Assembly: GCF_001939045.1 (NCBI RefSeq)
Contig: NZ_MKIM01000025.1
Coordinates: 62,001 to 126,000, forward strand
DNA from: Rhizobium oryziradicis
GTDB lineage: Bacteria > Pseudomonadota > Alphaproteobacteria > Rhizobiales > Rhizobiaceae
Direction of reading: 5' to 3'
DNA length: 64,000 bases
The translations under genes and the position numbers were made by a program. The notes under the pieces were generated by a model. The model was not told the origin of the DNA and ran no database searches. It was given only the letters and a program-made list of their open reading frames with translations. Shown here in pieces: positions 8,984-18,030 of this stretch. Position 1 is the stretch's first letter. Each line of letters opens with the position of its first letter.

Positions 8984-9366
8984 CGTCTCATGTTTTTCTA
9001 TACAATACTGAGGTTTTATTTTGCCAATAGAATCAAAGCCTGATTTGAAAACGAAAATCTCCCCTAAATATTACGGGAGCATCACGCCTCCATTTCGCAC
9101 TCAGCAAGCATTGCCTGTTTTTTCGCCCAAAGACTGTGCCATCAACATGATCACCAGCCGTCGGCGGGCTGCACGTATTTATGAGCTTTTTGGCATAGCA
9201 AGCAAACCCCTAAACACAGCCTTTTTCTATCGAATTTAATCTCTCGCCTGCGGCGGAATTGCGACTTTCACACAGATGCGACCGCCCGCGCTTGTCAATA
9301 TCCGACCGCTTTACGCCTCCTCGCTGCAAATAATGGACGGTCACAGTCCGCAAAATAACGTTGATA
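8984..9366. other. Non-coding gap between divergent genes
   Basis: 383 bases, slightly AT-richer than the flanks, between the divergent solute-binding protein and glycosyltransferase genes. It should hold both promoters. A possible 72-residue reading frame from a TTG at 9021 has no ribosome site or recognisable motif and I do not call it. No clear hairpin or repeat is seen. Confidence 0.5.
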
Positions 9367-11316
9367 ATGCATCTTGTTTCAAGAAAGCAAAAGACTGTGC
9401 CCAATGACGATGATCAACAGGTTAGCTCCATTCGCTTCCTCAGCCACGCGCCCCGGAATGGGCGCAGGTCTCAACACGGCACGCCAACCCATCCCTTTGG
9501 CGAGGAACTGCTGGTTCTACAGCAAATCGGCATACTCCCGACAATATTGAGCCGATTGATCCAACAGGCGCTGCGCAATGGCACAACGGTTGAGCAAGAA
9601 TTTTTGACCTGCGACTACATGACGGCGCAAGACTATTACGCAAGGCTCGCTGATCTGCTCGATCTGCCCTTTATGGAAAATCTGCCCACGCAACAGATTT
9701 TCGACAGTGAATTTCTTGATAGCCAGTTGGCCCAACCCGCGATCATTCGTCTTTACGACAAAACACGGCCACCGGTAACCGTGATTGCGCCGGAGGCAAG
9801 ACGCTTGCCCGCCATTCAGGCACGCTTGCGCCAATCGCCCGAATTTGCAGCTTCTCTTGCCATCGCCACGCCTAAGACCATCGCTGACGCCGCCTGGAAA
9901 GTGGGGGCGAAAAGACGGGCAGAGGCGGCCTCGGCACAGCTTTTTCATGCCAGCCCCCAACATTCCGCCCGCACGGTGCTCACGGCACGCCAAGCCTTTT
10001 TCGCAGGCCTGCTGATTGCCCTTGCCTGTTTTGGAACAGTCACTGCCACACAGGCAACATGGATCGGCATTCATACATTGCTCTCGCTGCTTTATATGGG
10101 CACATTGTGGTTTCGCAGCCTGCTGTTGTTTCAAAACGTCCGCAAACCTCCAGCACCACCCCTCTTGTTATCGGCCAGCACCTGTCTGCCAACCTACACG
10201 GTGCTGGTTGCGATCTACCGGGAGAGTGCCATTGTGCCTCAACTGATTGGAGCCATGCGGCAGCTGAACTGGCCAGCCTCACGGCTGGACATCAAGCTCG
10301 TGTGCGAAGAAGATGATGCTGAAACATTGGCTGCGCTCAACGCAATCACTCTTCCTTCGCATTTCGAAATTGTTTTGACGCCAGCCCTTGGACCGCGCAC
10401 CAAGCCCAAAGCCCTCACCTATGCCCTTGCCGGTGCGCGCGGTGACTATCTGGTGATTTATGATGCAGAAGACAGGCCGCACCCCGACCAGCTCAAAGAA
10501 GCCTATGCCCATTTCATCATGGCTCCGCCCGAGGTGGCCTGCCTGCAGGCACCACTGATCATTGCAAATGTAGCAGACAACTGGATCAGCAGCCTGTTTG
10601 CGCTCGAATACGCCGCCCTGTTTCGCGGCATTCTGCCAAGCCTCTCACATTATAAAATGCCCTTGCCTCTGGGCGGCACCTCCAACCATTTTCGCACGGA
10701 TATTTTGCGAAAGATCGGTGCATGGGACCCTTATAACGTCACCGAAGATGCGGATCTGGGTTTGCGGCTCTATCGGGCGGGCTATCGCTGCGAGACGCTG
10801 ATGCGCCCGACGCTGGAAGATGCACCAACATCGGCGCATATCTGGATTGGCCAGCGCAGCCGATGGTTCAAGGGCTGGCTGCAAACCTGGCTGGTGTTGA
10901 TGCGCCACCCTCGCGCCGCCTGGAACACCATGGGCGGCAAAGCCTTTCTGGTTTTTCAACTGTTGATCGGCGGCATGCTGATCTCAGCACTTCTTCATCC
11001 CACCATTCTCGTTTTTCTGGGCATGACACTCTATGCCATGCTGGATAAGCCGACCACAGACATTCCGTTGCGGGAAACCATCATGTTCTGGATCGACCTG
11101 ATGAACATCCTTGGCAGCTATCTGGTGTTTTTGGCCCTTGGAAGTGCTGCCATGACAGAGGGCGAGCGAAAGCACATCGGCTGGCGGGCTGCAACCATAC
11201 CGATTTATTGGCTCATGACCTCTCGGGCTGCGTGGAAAGCCATGATTGAGCTTAAAACCAAGCCGTTCTTCTGGAACAAGACACCGCATATGCCAACACA
11301 GCAAGTCGCTGCATAA
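9367..11316 (+). CDS. Membrane family-2 glycosyltransferase with N-terminal MshEN-like domain
   Basis: 649 residues. Residues ~40-170 look like the N-terminal domain of type II secretion ATPases (LLVLQQIGILP ... YYARLADLLDLPF), often fused to GT2 enzymes. Two helices at ~205-255 precede the catalytic domain with YTVLVAIYRE, the D,D signature YDAEDRPHPDQ, TEDADLGLRLY and QRSRWFKGWLQT (Q-x-x-R-W), marks of processive synthases such as cellulose or other beta-glycan synthases. Three or more C-terminal helices follow. It probably makes a surface polysaccharide; the product is unknown. The ATG at 9367 lacks a good ribosome site. Confidence 0.85.
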   Translation: MHLVSRKQKTVPNDDDQQVSSIRFLSHAPRNGRRSQHGTPTHPFGEELLVLQQIGILPTILSRLIQQALRNGTTVEQEFLTCDYMTAQDYYARLADLLDLPFMENLPTQQIFDSEFLDSQLAQPAIIRLYDKTRPPVTVIAPEARRLPAIQARLRQSPEFAASLAIATPKTIADAAWKVGAKRRAEAASAQLFHASPQHSARTVLTARQAFFAGLLIALACFGTVTATQATWIGIHTLLSLLYMGTLWFRSLLLFQNVRKPPAPPLLLSASTCLPTYTVLVAIYRESAIVPQLIGAMRQLNWPASRLDIKLVCEEDDAETLAALNAITLPSHFEIVLTPALGPRTKPKALTYALAGARGDYLVIYDAEDRPHPDQLKEAYAHFIMAPPEVACLQAPLIIANVADNWISSLFALEYAALFRGILPSLSHYKMPLPLGGTSNHFRTDILRKIGAWDPYNVTEDADLGLRLYRAGYRCETLMRPTLEDAPTSAHIWIGQRSRWFKGWLQTWLVLMRHPRAAWNTMGGKAFLVFQLLIGGMLISALLHPTILVFLGMTLYAMLDKPTTDIPLRETIMFWIDLMNILGSYLVFLALGSAAMTEGERKHIGWRAATIPIYWLMTSRAAWKAMIELKTKPFFWNKTPHMPTQQVAA

Positions 11317-11346
11317 GCGATCAAAAATCGGTAATTGGGAGAAATT

Positions 11347-11420
11347 TGGAGCGGGTGAAGGGAATCGAACCCTCGTATTCAGCTTGGGAAGCTGCTGCTC
11401 TACCATTGAGCTACACCCGC
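11347..11420 (-). tRNA. tRNA-Gly (anticodon CCC)
   Basis: Read on the minus strand: acceptor GCGGGTG/CACCCGC, D-arm GCTC..GAGC, anticodon stem GCAGC with loop TTCCCAA (anticodon CCC), T-arm with TTCGATT loop, discriminator T and an encoded CCA. 74 nt with CCA. It lies between the glycosyltransferase and dcd. Confidence 0.96.
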
Positions 11421-11501
11421 TTGTGATGGGAGGAATCCTACACTTGCTGCCTGATGTCAAGATGCCTGGTGTAAAGCATCAAAGCACAAGCTTCGTCCCA
11501 T

Positions 11502-12599
11502 TCACGACAGGCGAAAATGCTTGGACAGTTTTAACCCTTGCGCCTGATAGTTGGAGCCGAGGCCGGTGCCATAGAGCCCTTGCGGATGCTCTTGCATGTG
11601 CTCATAGACCAAACGGCCAATGATTTGCCCGTGCTCCAGAATATAGGGCACTTCGTGGCTTCGCACCTCGAGAACGGCCCGACTGCCAGAGCCGCCTGCA
11701 GGTGCATGGCCAAAGCCGGGATCGAAAAAACCGGCGTAATGCACACGAAACTCGCCCACCAATGGATCGTAAGGGGTCATTTCGGCGGCATAGAGCGGTG
11801 GCACATGCACGGCCTCGCGCGACACAAGGATATAGAATTCGTCCGGGTCCAAAATCAGCTCATCACGGCCACGGCTGTAAAGCGGCTCCCAGAAATCCAG
11901 CACGTCGTGAACACCTTTGCGGTCCACATCAATCACAGCTGTGTGGTGCTTGCCACGATAGCCCACCAACCCGTCAGGCCCCGTGCCTTTCAGATCAATC
12001 GACAGCGCAATGCCGCCGCCCGACACATTGGGCGTCTCGCTGGCCACCAGCGTCTCAGAGGCATGCAAATCGAGCAACTGGGTATCGGTCAGAAGCGCAT
12101 GACCAATCCGGAACCGAATTTGCGACAGGCGAGAGCCGCGCCGCACGATGATGGGGAAAGTGCGCGGGCTAATTTCCAGATAGAGTTGCCCCGTGTAACC
12201 CGCCGGAATTTTATCAAACTCCTGCGCATAATCCACCATCACACGGGTGAAAATATCGAGGCGACCGGTTGAGCTTTTTGGATTGGTCGAAGCCGAGAGA
12301 TCGGCGGCCAGATCCAGACTTTCCATCAAGGGCACGATATAGACGCAGCCGGTTTCCAGAACGGCACCGTTTTCCAGATCAATCTCATGCAAGGTCAGGC
12401 GCTTCAGCTTGTCTTCAACCGTGCTGTTGGGGCCGGGCATGAAGCTGGCGCGCACCCGAAGCGCTTTTGAGCCTAAACGCAAATCCAGGCTGGCGGGCTG
12501 AATCTGATCACCATCCAGCGCCTGCTCGGTGATCAGGCGACCGGTGTCGAAAAGTTCATGGATGGCACGATCCGCCAAAATACCTGAATTGCGCTTCAT
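11502..12599 (-). CDS. dcd: 2'-deoxycytidine 5'-triphosphate deaminase, two-lobed rhizobial form
   Basis: 365 residues, about twice the usual ~190. It deaminates dCTP to dUTP, supplying dUMP for thymidylate synthesis. The N-terminal half carries QPASLDLRLG and NPKSSTGRLDIFTRV; the C-terminal half repeats the fold with GEFRVHYAGFFDPGFG, the place where the catalytic Glu and substrate-binding residues of the single-domain enzyme would fall. This matches the DCD N- plus C-domain family of alphaproteobacteria. The ATG at 12599 has AAGGA upstream. It is divergent from the riboswitch-controlled metZ. Confidence 0.92.
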   Translation of the reverse strand: MKRNSGILADRAIHELFDTGRLITEQALDGDQIQPASLDLRLGSKALRVRASFMPGPNSTVEDKLKRLTLHEIDLENGAVLETGCVYIVPLMESLDLAADLSASTNPKSSTGRLDIFTRVMVDYAQEFDKIPAGYTGQLYLEISPRTFPIIVRRGSRLSQIRFRIGHALLTDTQLLDLHASETLVASETPNVSGGGIALSIDLKGTGPDGLVGYRGKHHTAVIDVDRKGVHDVLDFWEPLYSRGRDELILDPDEFYILVSREAVHVPPLYAAEMTPYDPLVGEFRVHYAGFFDPGFGHAPAGGSGSRAVLEVRSHEVPYILEHGQIIGRLVYEHMQEHPQGLYGTGLGSNYQAQGLKLSKHFRLS

Positions 12600-12640
12600 A
12601 AGTCGTTTTCCTTTTCGGCGACAAAATCAAAGTCACACAA

Positions 12641-12669
12641 TTGACGCAAGAGCAAGATCGGCGTAAGGC
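12641..12669 (+). promoter_or_regulatory. Predicted sigma-70 promoter of metZ leader
   Basis: TTGACG at 12641-12646 and TAAGGC at 12664-12669, 17 bases apart. The expected start of transcription (~12675) is exactly where the SAM-II aptamer begins, which supports the call although the -10 box is poor. Confidence 0.5.
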
Positions 12670-12675
12670 AATCTT

Positions 12676-12733
12676 ATCCCGTGGTGATTTGGCCGGTCGG
12701 CTTGCAGCCACGTTAAATAATTGGCTAAATAGA
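12676..12733 (+). promoter_or_regulatory. SAM-II riboswitch upstream of metZ
   Basis: The conserved SAM-II (metA motif) core is visible: CGTGG at 12680 pairing with CCACG at 12708, the TGATTT loop, CTTGCAG, TTAAATAATT and the 3' GGCTAAA whose GGC can pair with GCC in the first loop to make the pseudoknot. This class binds S-adenosylmethionine and turns off methionine synthesis genes in alphaproteobacteria. An intrinsic terminator follows 13 bases later, so control is probably by premature termination. Confidence 0.92.
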
Positions 12734-12745
12734 CCGGGCGCAAGC

Positions 12746-12776
12746 AACCGGTCCGTATTCGCGACCGGTTTTTTTG
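12746..12776 (+). terminator. Intrinsic terminator of the SAM-II expression platform
   Basis: AACCGGTC at 12746-12753 and GACCGGTT at 12763-12770 with a 9-base loop, followed by a run of seven T. It sits between the aptamer and the metZ start. Confidence 0.85.
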
Positions 12777-12798
12777 TGTTTGGGAAGGCTTATAGAGC

Positions 12799-13983
12799 AT
12801 GACTGATAACTGGCGCGCAGCAACAAAACTGGTTCATGGCGGCACTTTGCGCTCTCCTTACGGAGAAACATCCGAAGCCATCTATCTGACACAGGGCTTT
12901 GTCTATGACAGCTCGGAAGCCGCTGAAGCCCGCTTCAAAGGCGAGACCGAGGGCTATATCTACGCCCGCTACGGCAGCCCCACCAATGACATGTTTGAAA
13001 AACGCATGTGCATGCTGGAAGGCGCTGAAGATGCGCGCGCCATGGCCTCCGGCATGGCCGCTGTCGCTGCCGCCATTCTGTGTCAGGTCAAGGCGGGCGA
13101 CCATATTCTGGCCGCACGCGCGCTGTTTGGCTCCTGCCGCTGGGTCATTGAGACGCTGGCCCCAAAATATGGCGTGGAATTTACCCTCGTTGATGGCCGC
13201 GATCTGAAAAACTGGGAGGCCGGTATCCGCCCCAACACCAAAGTCCTGTTTTTGGAAAGCCCAACCAATCCAACCCTGGAAGTGGTTGATATTGCCGGTG
13301 TCGCCAAGCTGGCCAACCAGATCGGTGCCAAAGTGGTTGTCGACAATGTGTTTGCCACACCGCTGTTTCAATGCCCGCTGGAGCTGGGCGCGCATGTGGT
13401 GGTCTATTCCGCAACCAAGCATATTGATGGTCAGGGCCGTTGCCTTGGCGGTGTTGTGCTATCGTCCAAAGAGTGGATTCAGGAAAACCTGCAGGACTAT
13501 TTTCGCCACACAGGCCCTGCCATGTCGCCTTTCAATGCCTGGACATTGCTGAAGGGTCTGGAAACGCTGCCTTTGCGCGTCAAGCAGCAGACAGCCAATG
13601 CCAGCAAAATCGCCGATTTTCTGGCCGACAATGACAAGATTGCCCGGGTGATTTACCCCGGTCGTGCCGACCATCCGCAGGCCGATATTGTTGCCAAGCA
13701 AATGAAGGGTGGCTCCACACTGTTGGCAATTGAGTTGAAGGGCGGCAAACAGGCGGCTTTTGCTTTGCAAAATGCTTTGCAGGTGATCAAGATCTCCAAC
13801 AATCTTGGCGATGCCAAGAGCCTGATCACCCATCCCGCCACGACGACCCATAAAAACCTCAGCGATGAAGCCCGCGAAGAACTGGGGATTTCTGCCGGCA
13901 CCTTACGCCTGTCCTGCGGCATTGAAGATGCGGATGACCTGATCGAAGATCTCGATAAAGCACTGCAAGCAATTACCGCGTAA
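12799..13983 (+). CDS. metZ: O-succinylhomoserine sulfhydrylase
   Basis: 394 residues. A PLP enzyme of the Cys/Met metabolism family that makes homocysteine directly from an acylated homoserine and sulfide. Seen are YARYGSPTNDMFEKRM near residue 56, ESPTNPTLEVVDI, VDNVFATPLFQ and the PLP lysine K207 in YSATKHIDGQG. The MetZ assignment over cystathionine gamma-synthase or MetY rests on the TKHIDGQGRCLGG stretch, the length, and the SAM-II riboswitch in front. The riboswitch and terminator indicate repression by high S-adenosylmethionine. Confidence 0.93.
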   Translation: MTDNWRAATKLVHGGTLRSPYGETSEAIYLTQGFVYDSSEAAEARFKGETEGYIYARYGSPTNDMFEKRMCMLEGAEDARAMASGMAAVAAAILCQVKAGDHILAARALFGSCRWVIETLAPKYGVEFTLVDGRDLKNWEAGIRPNTKVLFLESPTNPTLEVVDIAGVAKLANQIGAKVVVDNVFATPLFQCPLELGAHVVVYSATKHIDGQGRCLGGVVLSSKEWIQENLQDYFRHTGPAMSPFNAWTLLKGLETLPLRVKQQTANASKIADFLADNDKIARVIYPGRADHPQADIVAKQMKGGSTLLAIELKGGKQAAFALQNALQVIKISNNLGDAKSLITHPATTTHKNLSDEAREELGISAGTLRLSCGIEDADDLIEDLDKALQAITA

Positions 13984-14001
13984 TTTTCATCGGACCAAGG
14001 C

Positions 14002-14054
14002 TTGCTGCATCATTTTTCAAATCCAAAGAACGGAAGAGGGAAATGATGCAGCAA
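14002..14054. repeat. Perfect 14-bp inverted repeat after metZ
   Basis: TTGCTGCATCATTT at 14002-14015 and AAATGATGCAGCAA at 14041-14054, with a 25-base spacer. No T-run follows the 3' arm. The arms resemble the GCATAA/TTATGCAG ends of the palindromic repeats found elsewhere in the window, so it may be a degenerate member. The rest of the 292-base gap to apaG is AT-rich with no gene seen. Confidence 0.6.
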
Positions 14055-14275
14055 AGATAACGTGTTACGATCGATATCCGCGCGTTACACTATTCAAGGC
14101 ATGCAGGGCCTGCGTCATAAAAAAACGCAAGTCCGGCCTCGCCTTTACTAGAAATTAATTTTATTCATGATCTAAATTGTTCTATGGTATTTTGATCAAG
14201 ATCAGTTCCCCTCTCATGGCAACTTTATCGGCTTCGCTCATGTACGCTCATGAAAACACGGAAAAGGCCCCCTTT

Positions 14276-14668
14276 ATGTACCGCGCATTGACACGGGACA
14301 TCGAAGTGAGTGTTGAGCCCTATTATCTTGCGGAACAATCTGATCCGGAAGACAATCGCTACGTCTGGGGCTATCGGGTTGTGATCACCAATCACTCCAG
14401 CTCAAGCGTTCGCCTTGTCAGCCGCTATTGGAACATCACCGACCAGAACGGTCAGGTGGACGAGGTCAATGGCCCCGGTGTTGTTGGTGATCAACCACGC
14501 CTGACACCCGGCGAAACCTACGAGTATTCCTCGGGCTGTCCGCTGGATACGCCATCGGGCATGATGTTCGGCCATTATAACATGGTCACCGATCAGGGTG
14601 AGAGCTTTGATGTGGCCATTCCGGCGTTTTCGCTGGATACACCCAATTTGCGGCGCGTTCTGAACTGA
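14276..14668 (+). CDS. apaG: ApaG (DUF525) protein
   Basis: 130 residues, the usual length. Fibronectin-like beta fold with [39 protein letters not shown] and [15 protein letters not shown], the diagnostic ApaG blocks. The family takes part in nucleotide (Ap4A/GDP) related metabolism; its precise role is unclear. I start at the ATG at 14276, which gives the family N-terminus (MYRALTRDI); an earlier in-frame start at 14177 would add residues with no homology. Confidence 0.92.
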   Translation: MYRALTRDIEVSVEPYYLAEQSDPEDNRYVWGYRVVITNHSSSSVRLVSRYWNITDQNGQVDEVNGPGVVGDQPRLTPGETYEYSSGCPLDTPSGMMFGHYNMVTDQGESFDVAIPAFSLDTPNLRRVLN

Positions 14669-14698
14669 ACCGCTTCATAAGACGTTGACACCAAGACC

Positions 14699-14740
14699 GA
14701 AAAGACCCGCCGAACGCATCGTTGGCGGGTCTTTTCGTTT
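14699..14740. terminator. Bidirectional terminator between apaG and LOG-family gene
   Basis: GAAAAGACCCGCC at 14699-14711 and GGCGGGTCTTTTC at 14724-14736, a perfect 13-bp stem with T-rich 3' side in both directions. It serves the convergent apaG and LOG-family genes. Confidence 0.9.
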
Positions 14741-15628
14741 TCACAGCGCAGGCTCGGGCGTATTGATTCCGTAGGTTCGGGCAATCACCTCCCAGGCTTC
14801 ATCAGCCGTTTCGACAAAATTCAGCAGGTCCACATCTTCCGGTGCGATCGTGCCAAATTCGGCAAGACTGTCGAAATCAATAATCCGATGCCAGAATTGC
14901 TTGCCAAACAGGATCAAGGGGATGGGTGCCATGCGCTTGGTTTGAATAAGGGTAATGGCCTCGAACATTTCATCCAGTGTGCCAAACCCGCCGGGGAAAA
15001 TCACAATCGCTTTGGCCCGCATCAAAAAATGCATCTTGCGAATGGCAAAATAGTGGAAGTTGAACGAGAGTTCCGGCGTGACAAAGGCATTCGGGGCCTG
15101 CTCGTGCGGAAGCACGATATTGAGGCCGATGGTGGGAGCGCCCACATCGGCGGCACCGCGGTTGCCCGCTTCCATCACGCCCGGCCCGCCGCCGGTGGTG
15201 ACCACATATTCCTGATAATCCAGCGTTGCCGAAAACTCGGAGCATTTGCGCGCAAAAGCCCGCGCCTCATCATAGAACACCGAGGCGGCTTCCAGATTGC
15301 GCTTTTGCACATCGTTGCGGGCCGCCCACGCCGCCTGGCCGGGGGCCGGAATGCGTGCGCCACCAAACATGACCACGGTGGATTTGATACCGCGTTCAGC
15401 CAGCACCATTTCTGTCTTGAGCAGTTCCAGTTGAAGACGCACCGGGCGCAACTCTTCCCGGCACATAAAATCGTCATCGGCATAGGCCAAACGATAGGAT
15501 GGCGATTGCGTCTGCGGCGTCAGGGGAACGCAGGCCGCACTCTGGCGGTCACTATGGCTGTCTTTTAGCGGTCCTCGGATTGTTTCAACGGGCTGCCGTC
15601 TTGCTTTGCCATTTTTTGCCATGCTCAT
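14741..15628 (-). CDS. LOG-family (TIGR00730) Rossmann protein, phosphoribohydrolase-like
   Basis: 295 residues, longer than plant-type LOG enzymes (~190-200) because of an ~90-residue N-terminal extension. The catalytic LOG motifs GGGPGVMEAGNRGA and PGGFGTLDE are present. LOG proteins cleave nucleoside monophosphates (cytokinin ribotides, AMP) to free base and ribose 5-phosphate; for long bacterial members the physiological role is open. The start at 15628 has AAGGA five bases upstream; an ATG two codons downstream is an alternative. Confidence 0.88.
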   Translation of the reverse strand: MSMAKNGKARRQPVETIRGPLKDSHSDRQSAACVPLTPQTQSPSYRLAYADDDFMCREELRPVRLQLELLKTEMVLAERGIKSTVVMFGGARIPAPGQAAWAARNDVQKRNLEAASVFYDEARAFARKCSEFSATLDYQEYVVTTGGGPGVMEAGNRGAADVGAPTIGLNIVLPHEQAPNAFVTPELSFNFHYFAIRKMHFLMRAKAIVIFPGGFGTLDEMFEAITLIQTKRMAPIPLILFGKQFWHRIIDFDSLAEFGTIAPEDVDLLNFVETADEAWEVIARTYGINTPEPAL

Positions 15629-15737
15629 GCCTTCCTTCTTCTGCACTCACCCGATCCACAGATGATGCCCTTGCACCATGTTTTGACAAAGTGATGTCCT
15701 TGGGGGACAACATCACCCACAAGGCTTCAAGGATTCC

Positions 15738-15787
15738 TTACTGCACCTTGTCTAAAATCGGTTTCGATTCGCGCAATTATGCAGTAG
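15738..15787. repeat. Palindromic intergenic repeat (TACTGCA...TGCAGTA family), copy upstream of dapD
   Basis: TACTGCA at 15739-15745 mirrors TGCAGTA at 15780-15786, with an inner palindrome around ATCGGTTTCGAT and the right arm AATTATGCAG. Copies or half copies with the same TACTGCATAA and ATTATGC ends occur at 25961, 51321 and 53521. Confidence 0.6.
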
Positions 15788-15863
15788 AGAATTTTGCCAG
15801 TTATCAACGTCAGACCGATGGTGTCGGGACTAGACGTTAGCCAATGAAGTTTAAGGAATTCTC

Positions 15864-16721
15864 ATGAGCACCTCGGACCTATCTTCCCTGCAATCAGTCA
15901 TCGAAACCGCCTTTGACAATCGCGATACGGTCAACATCACGACAAAAGGCGAGATCCGCGATGCTGTCGTGGAAGCCCTGAACCTGCTGAATGACGGCAA
16001 AGTCCGCGTTGCCACCCGCGGCGATGATGGCCAGTGGACCGTGCATCAATGGCTGAAGAAGGCCGTGCTGCTCTCCTTCCGCCTCAACGATATGGCCGTG
16101 GTTAAGGGTGGTCCAGACAATTCGACCTGGTGGGACAAGGTGCCATCCAAGTTTGAAGGCTGGGGCGAGAACCAGTTTCGCGCCGCCGGTTTCCGCGCCG
16201 TGCCCAATGCGGTTGTGCGCCACTCGGCCTTTATCGCACCAAATGCCATTCTGATGCCGTCTTTTGTCAATCTTGGCGCTTACGTTGGCGAAGGCACCAT
16301 GGTGGACACATGGGCAACGGTTGGCTCTTGCGCGCAGATTGGCAAGCACGTGCACCTGTCTGGCGGCGTTGGCATTGGCGGCGTGCTGGAGCCTTTGCAG
16401 GCCGGCCCCACCATTATCGAAGACAATTGCTTCATCGGCGCACGCTCGGAAGTGGTTGAAGGCTGCATTATCCGCGAAGGCTCGGTTCTGGGCATGGGCG
16501 TGTATATTGGCAAGTCCACGCGGATTGTTGATCGCGCCACCGGCGAAGTGTCTTACGGCGAAGTACCACCTTATTCGGTGGTCGTCTCAGGCACCATGCC
16601 ATCGCCCAACACCATGCCCAATGGCCTGCCAGCGCCCAGCCTGTATTGCGCCGTGATCGTCAAGCGTGTTGATGCGCAGACCCGCTCCAAGACCGGCATC
16701 AATGAGCTGCTGCGCGATTAA
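15864..16721 (+). CDS. dapD: 2,3,4,5-tetrahydropyridine-2,6-dicarboxylate N-succinyltransferase
   Basis: 285 residues, the family length. It transfers succinyl from succinyl-CoA to tetrahydrodipicolinate in the lysine/diaminopimelate pathway. The centre is a left-handed beta-helix of hexapeptide repeats ([64 protein letters not shown]). AAGGA precedes the ATG. dapE follows after a terminator-like hairpin, so the two succinylase-branch genes are neighbours but may be separately transcribed. Confidence 0.96.
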   Translation: MSTSDLSSLQSVIETAFDNRDTVNITTKGEIRDAVVEALNLLNDGKVRVATRGDDGQWTVHQWLKKAVLLSFRLNDMAVVKGGPDNSTWWDKVPSKFEGWGENQFRAAGFRAVPNAVVRHSAFIAPNAILMPSFVNLGAYVGEGTMVDTWATVGSCAQIGKHVHLSGGVGIGGVLEPLQAGPTIIEDNCFIGARSEVVEGCIIREGSVLGMGVYIGKSTRIVDRATGEVSYGEVPPYSVVVSGTMPSPNTMPNGLPAPSLYCAVIVKRVDAQTRSKTGINELLRD

Positions 16722-16745
16722 GTGTAACGCCGCACTTTGAGATCG

Positions 16746-16783
16746 ATCAGGAGCAGGCAAAACGCGCCTCGCTCCTGATTTTC
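16746..16783 (+). terminator. Intrinsic terminator after dapD
   Basis: ATCAGGAGC at 16746-16754 and GCTCCTGAT at 16771-16779 with further pairing AGGC/GCCT inside, followed by TTTT. Confidence 0.75.
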
Positions 16784-16815
16784 CTTATTCACGAGCATTT
16801 CGTCTGTGTGTTTTC

Positions 16816-18030
16816 ATGTCCCACCCTGCCAATATCTCGCCCGCTTCTGATCCCGTTGAAAACCTCCAGACGCTGATCCGCTGCCCCTCTGTCACCCCAG
16901 CTGAAGGTGGCGCACTGATCGCGCTTGCCGCCATGTTGGAGCCGCTGGGTTTTAAAGTCTCACGCATGACAGCGCGCGAAGACGGCACGCCAGACGTTGA
17001 AAACCTCTATGCCCGCCTTGGCACGGAAGGCCCGCATCTGATGTTTGCAGGCCACACCGATGTTGTGCCGGTGGGTGATGAAGCAGGCTGGACCTATCCG
17101 CCATTTTCCGCCGAGATCTCAAACGGCGAACTGTTTGGCCGTGGCGCGGTGGACATGAAAGGCGGCATTGCCTGCTTTGTCGCAGCCGTTGCCCGCCATA
17201 TTGAAGCCCATGGCCCCCCCAAAGGCTCGATTTCCTTTCTGATCACCGGCGATGAAGAAGGCCCTTCCATCAACGGCACCACCAAGCTGTTGCAATGGGC
17301 GGCAGAGCGCGGCGAGCGCTGGGACGCCTGCCTTGTGGGCGAACCAACCAACCCGGATCACTTGGGCGATATGATCAAGATCGGTCGTCGTGGCTCAGTG
17401 TCCGGTCATATCACTGTTCATGGCGTGCAGGGCCATGCGGCCTATCCGCATCTGGCCGACAATGCGGTGCGCGGCATTATCAAGCTCACCGAGGCTTTGA
17501 TGTATCCGCCGTTTGATGCAGGCACCGACAATTTCCAGCCATCCAATCTGGAAGTGACCACCATTGATGTCGGCAATCCGGCCACCAATGTGGTTCCGGC
17601 CCGCGCCAGCGCCAAATTCAACATCCGTTTCAACGACACCTGGACGGCAGACACCGTTCAGGCCGAAATCATCCGCCGCCTTGATGGCGCATCCGCGGAT
17701 CAGACCTTGCGGCCCGGACGCGAGGCACTTCGCTATGAGATCACCTGGGCTGATAGGCCATCACATGTGTTTTTGACCCGCGATGATGCGTTGATCCAAT
17801 CGCTCACCGCTGCCATTGAAAAAACCATTGGCAAAACGCCAACGCTCTCCACCACCGGCGGCACATCAGATGCCCGCTTCATCAAGGATTATTGCCCTGT
17901 GGTGGAATTTGGCCTTGTGGGCCAGACCATGCATATGGTCGATGAGCGGGTGGCGGTGGCTGACCTTGAAACACTGACAGGCATTTATGCCCAGTTCATC
18001 GAAGGCTGGTTTGCCCATGCCGGGATTTAA
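16816..18030 (+). CDS. dapE: Succinyl-diaminopimelate desuccinylase
   Basis: 404 residues. A di-zinc M20 peptidase-family enzyme that releases LL-diaminopimelate from its N-succinyl form. Metal ligands are visible: H80 and D82 in FAGHTDVVP, D113 in GAVDMKGG, the catalytic E147-E148 in ITGDEEGPS, and a C-terminal His in GLVGQTMHMVDE. About 25 residues longer at the N-terminus than the E. coli enzyme. It overlaps the downstream membrane-protein gene by 14 bases. Confidence 0.95.
   Translation: MSHPANISPASDPVENLQTLIRCPSVTPAEGGALIALAAMLEPLGFKVSRMTAREDGTPDVENLYARLGTEGPHLMFAGHTDVVPVGDEAGWTYPPFSAEISNGELFGRGAVDMKGGIACFVAAVARHIEAHGPPKGSISFLITGDEEGPSINGTTKLLQWAAERGERWDACLVGEPTNPDHLGDMIKIGRRGSVSGHITVHGVQGHAAYPHLADNAVRGIIKLTEALMYPPFDAGTDNFQPSNLEVTTIDVGNPATNVVPARASAKFNIRFNDTWTADTVQAEIIRRLDGASADQTLRPGREALRYEITWADRPSHVFLTRDDALIQSLTAAIEKTIGKTPTLSTTGGTSDARFIKDYCPVVEFGLVGQTMHMVDERVAVADLETLTGIYAQFIEGWFAHAGI

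Noticed and set aside
9021..9239. Possible small gene of 72 codons before the glycosyltransferase
   Set aside because: TTG start, no ribosome site, no family resemblance, lies in a divergent promoter gap.
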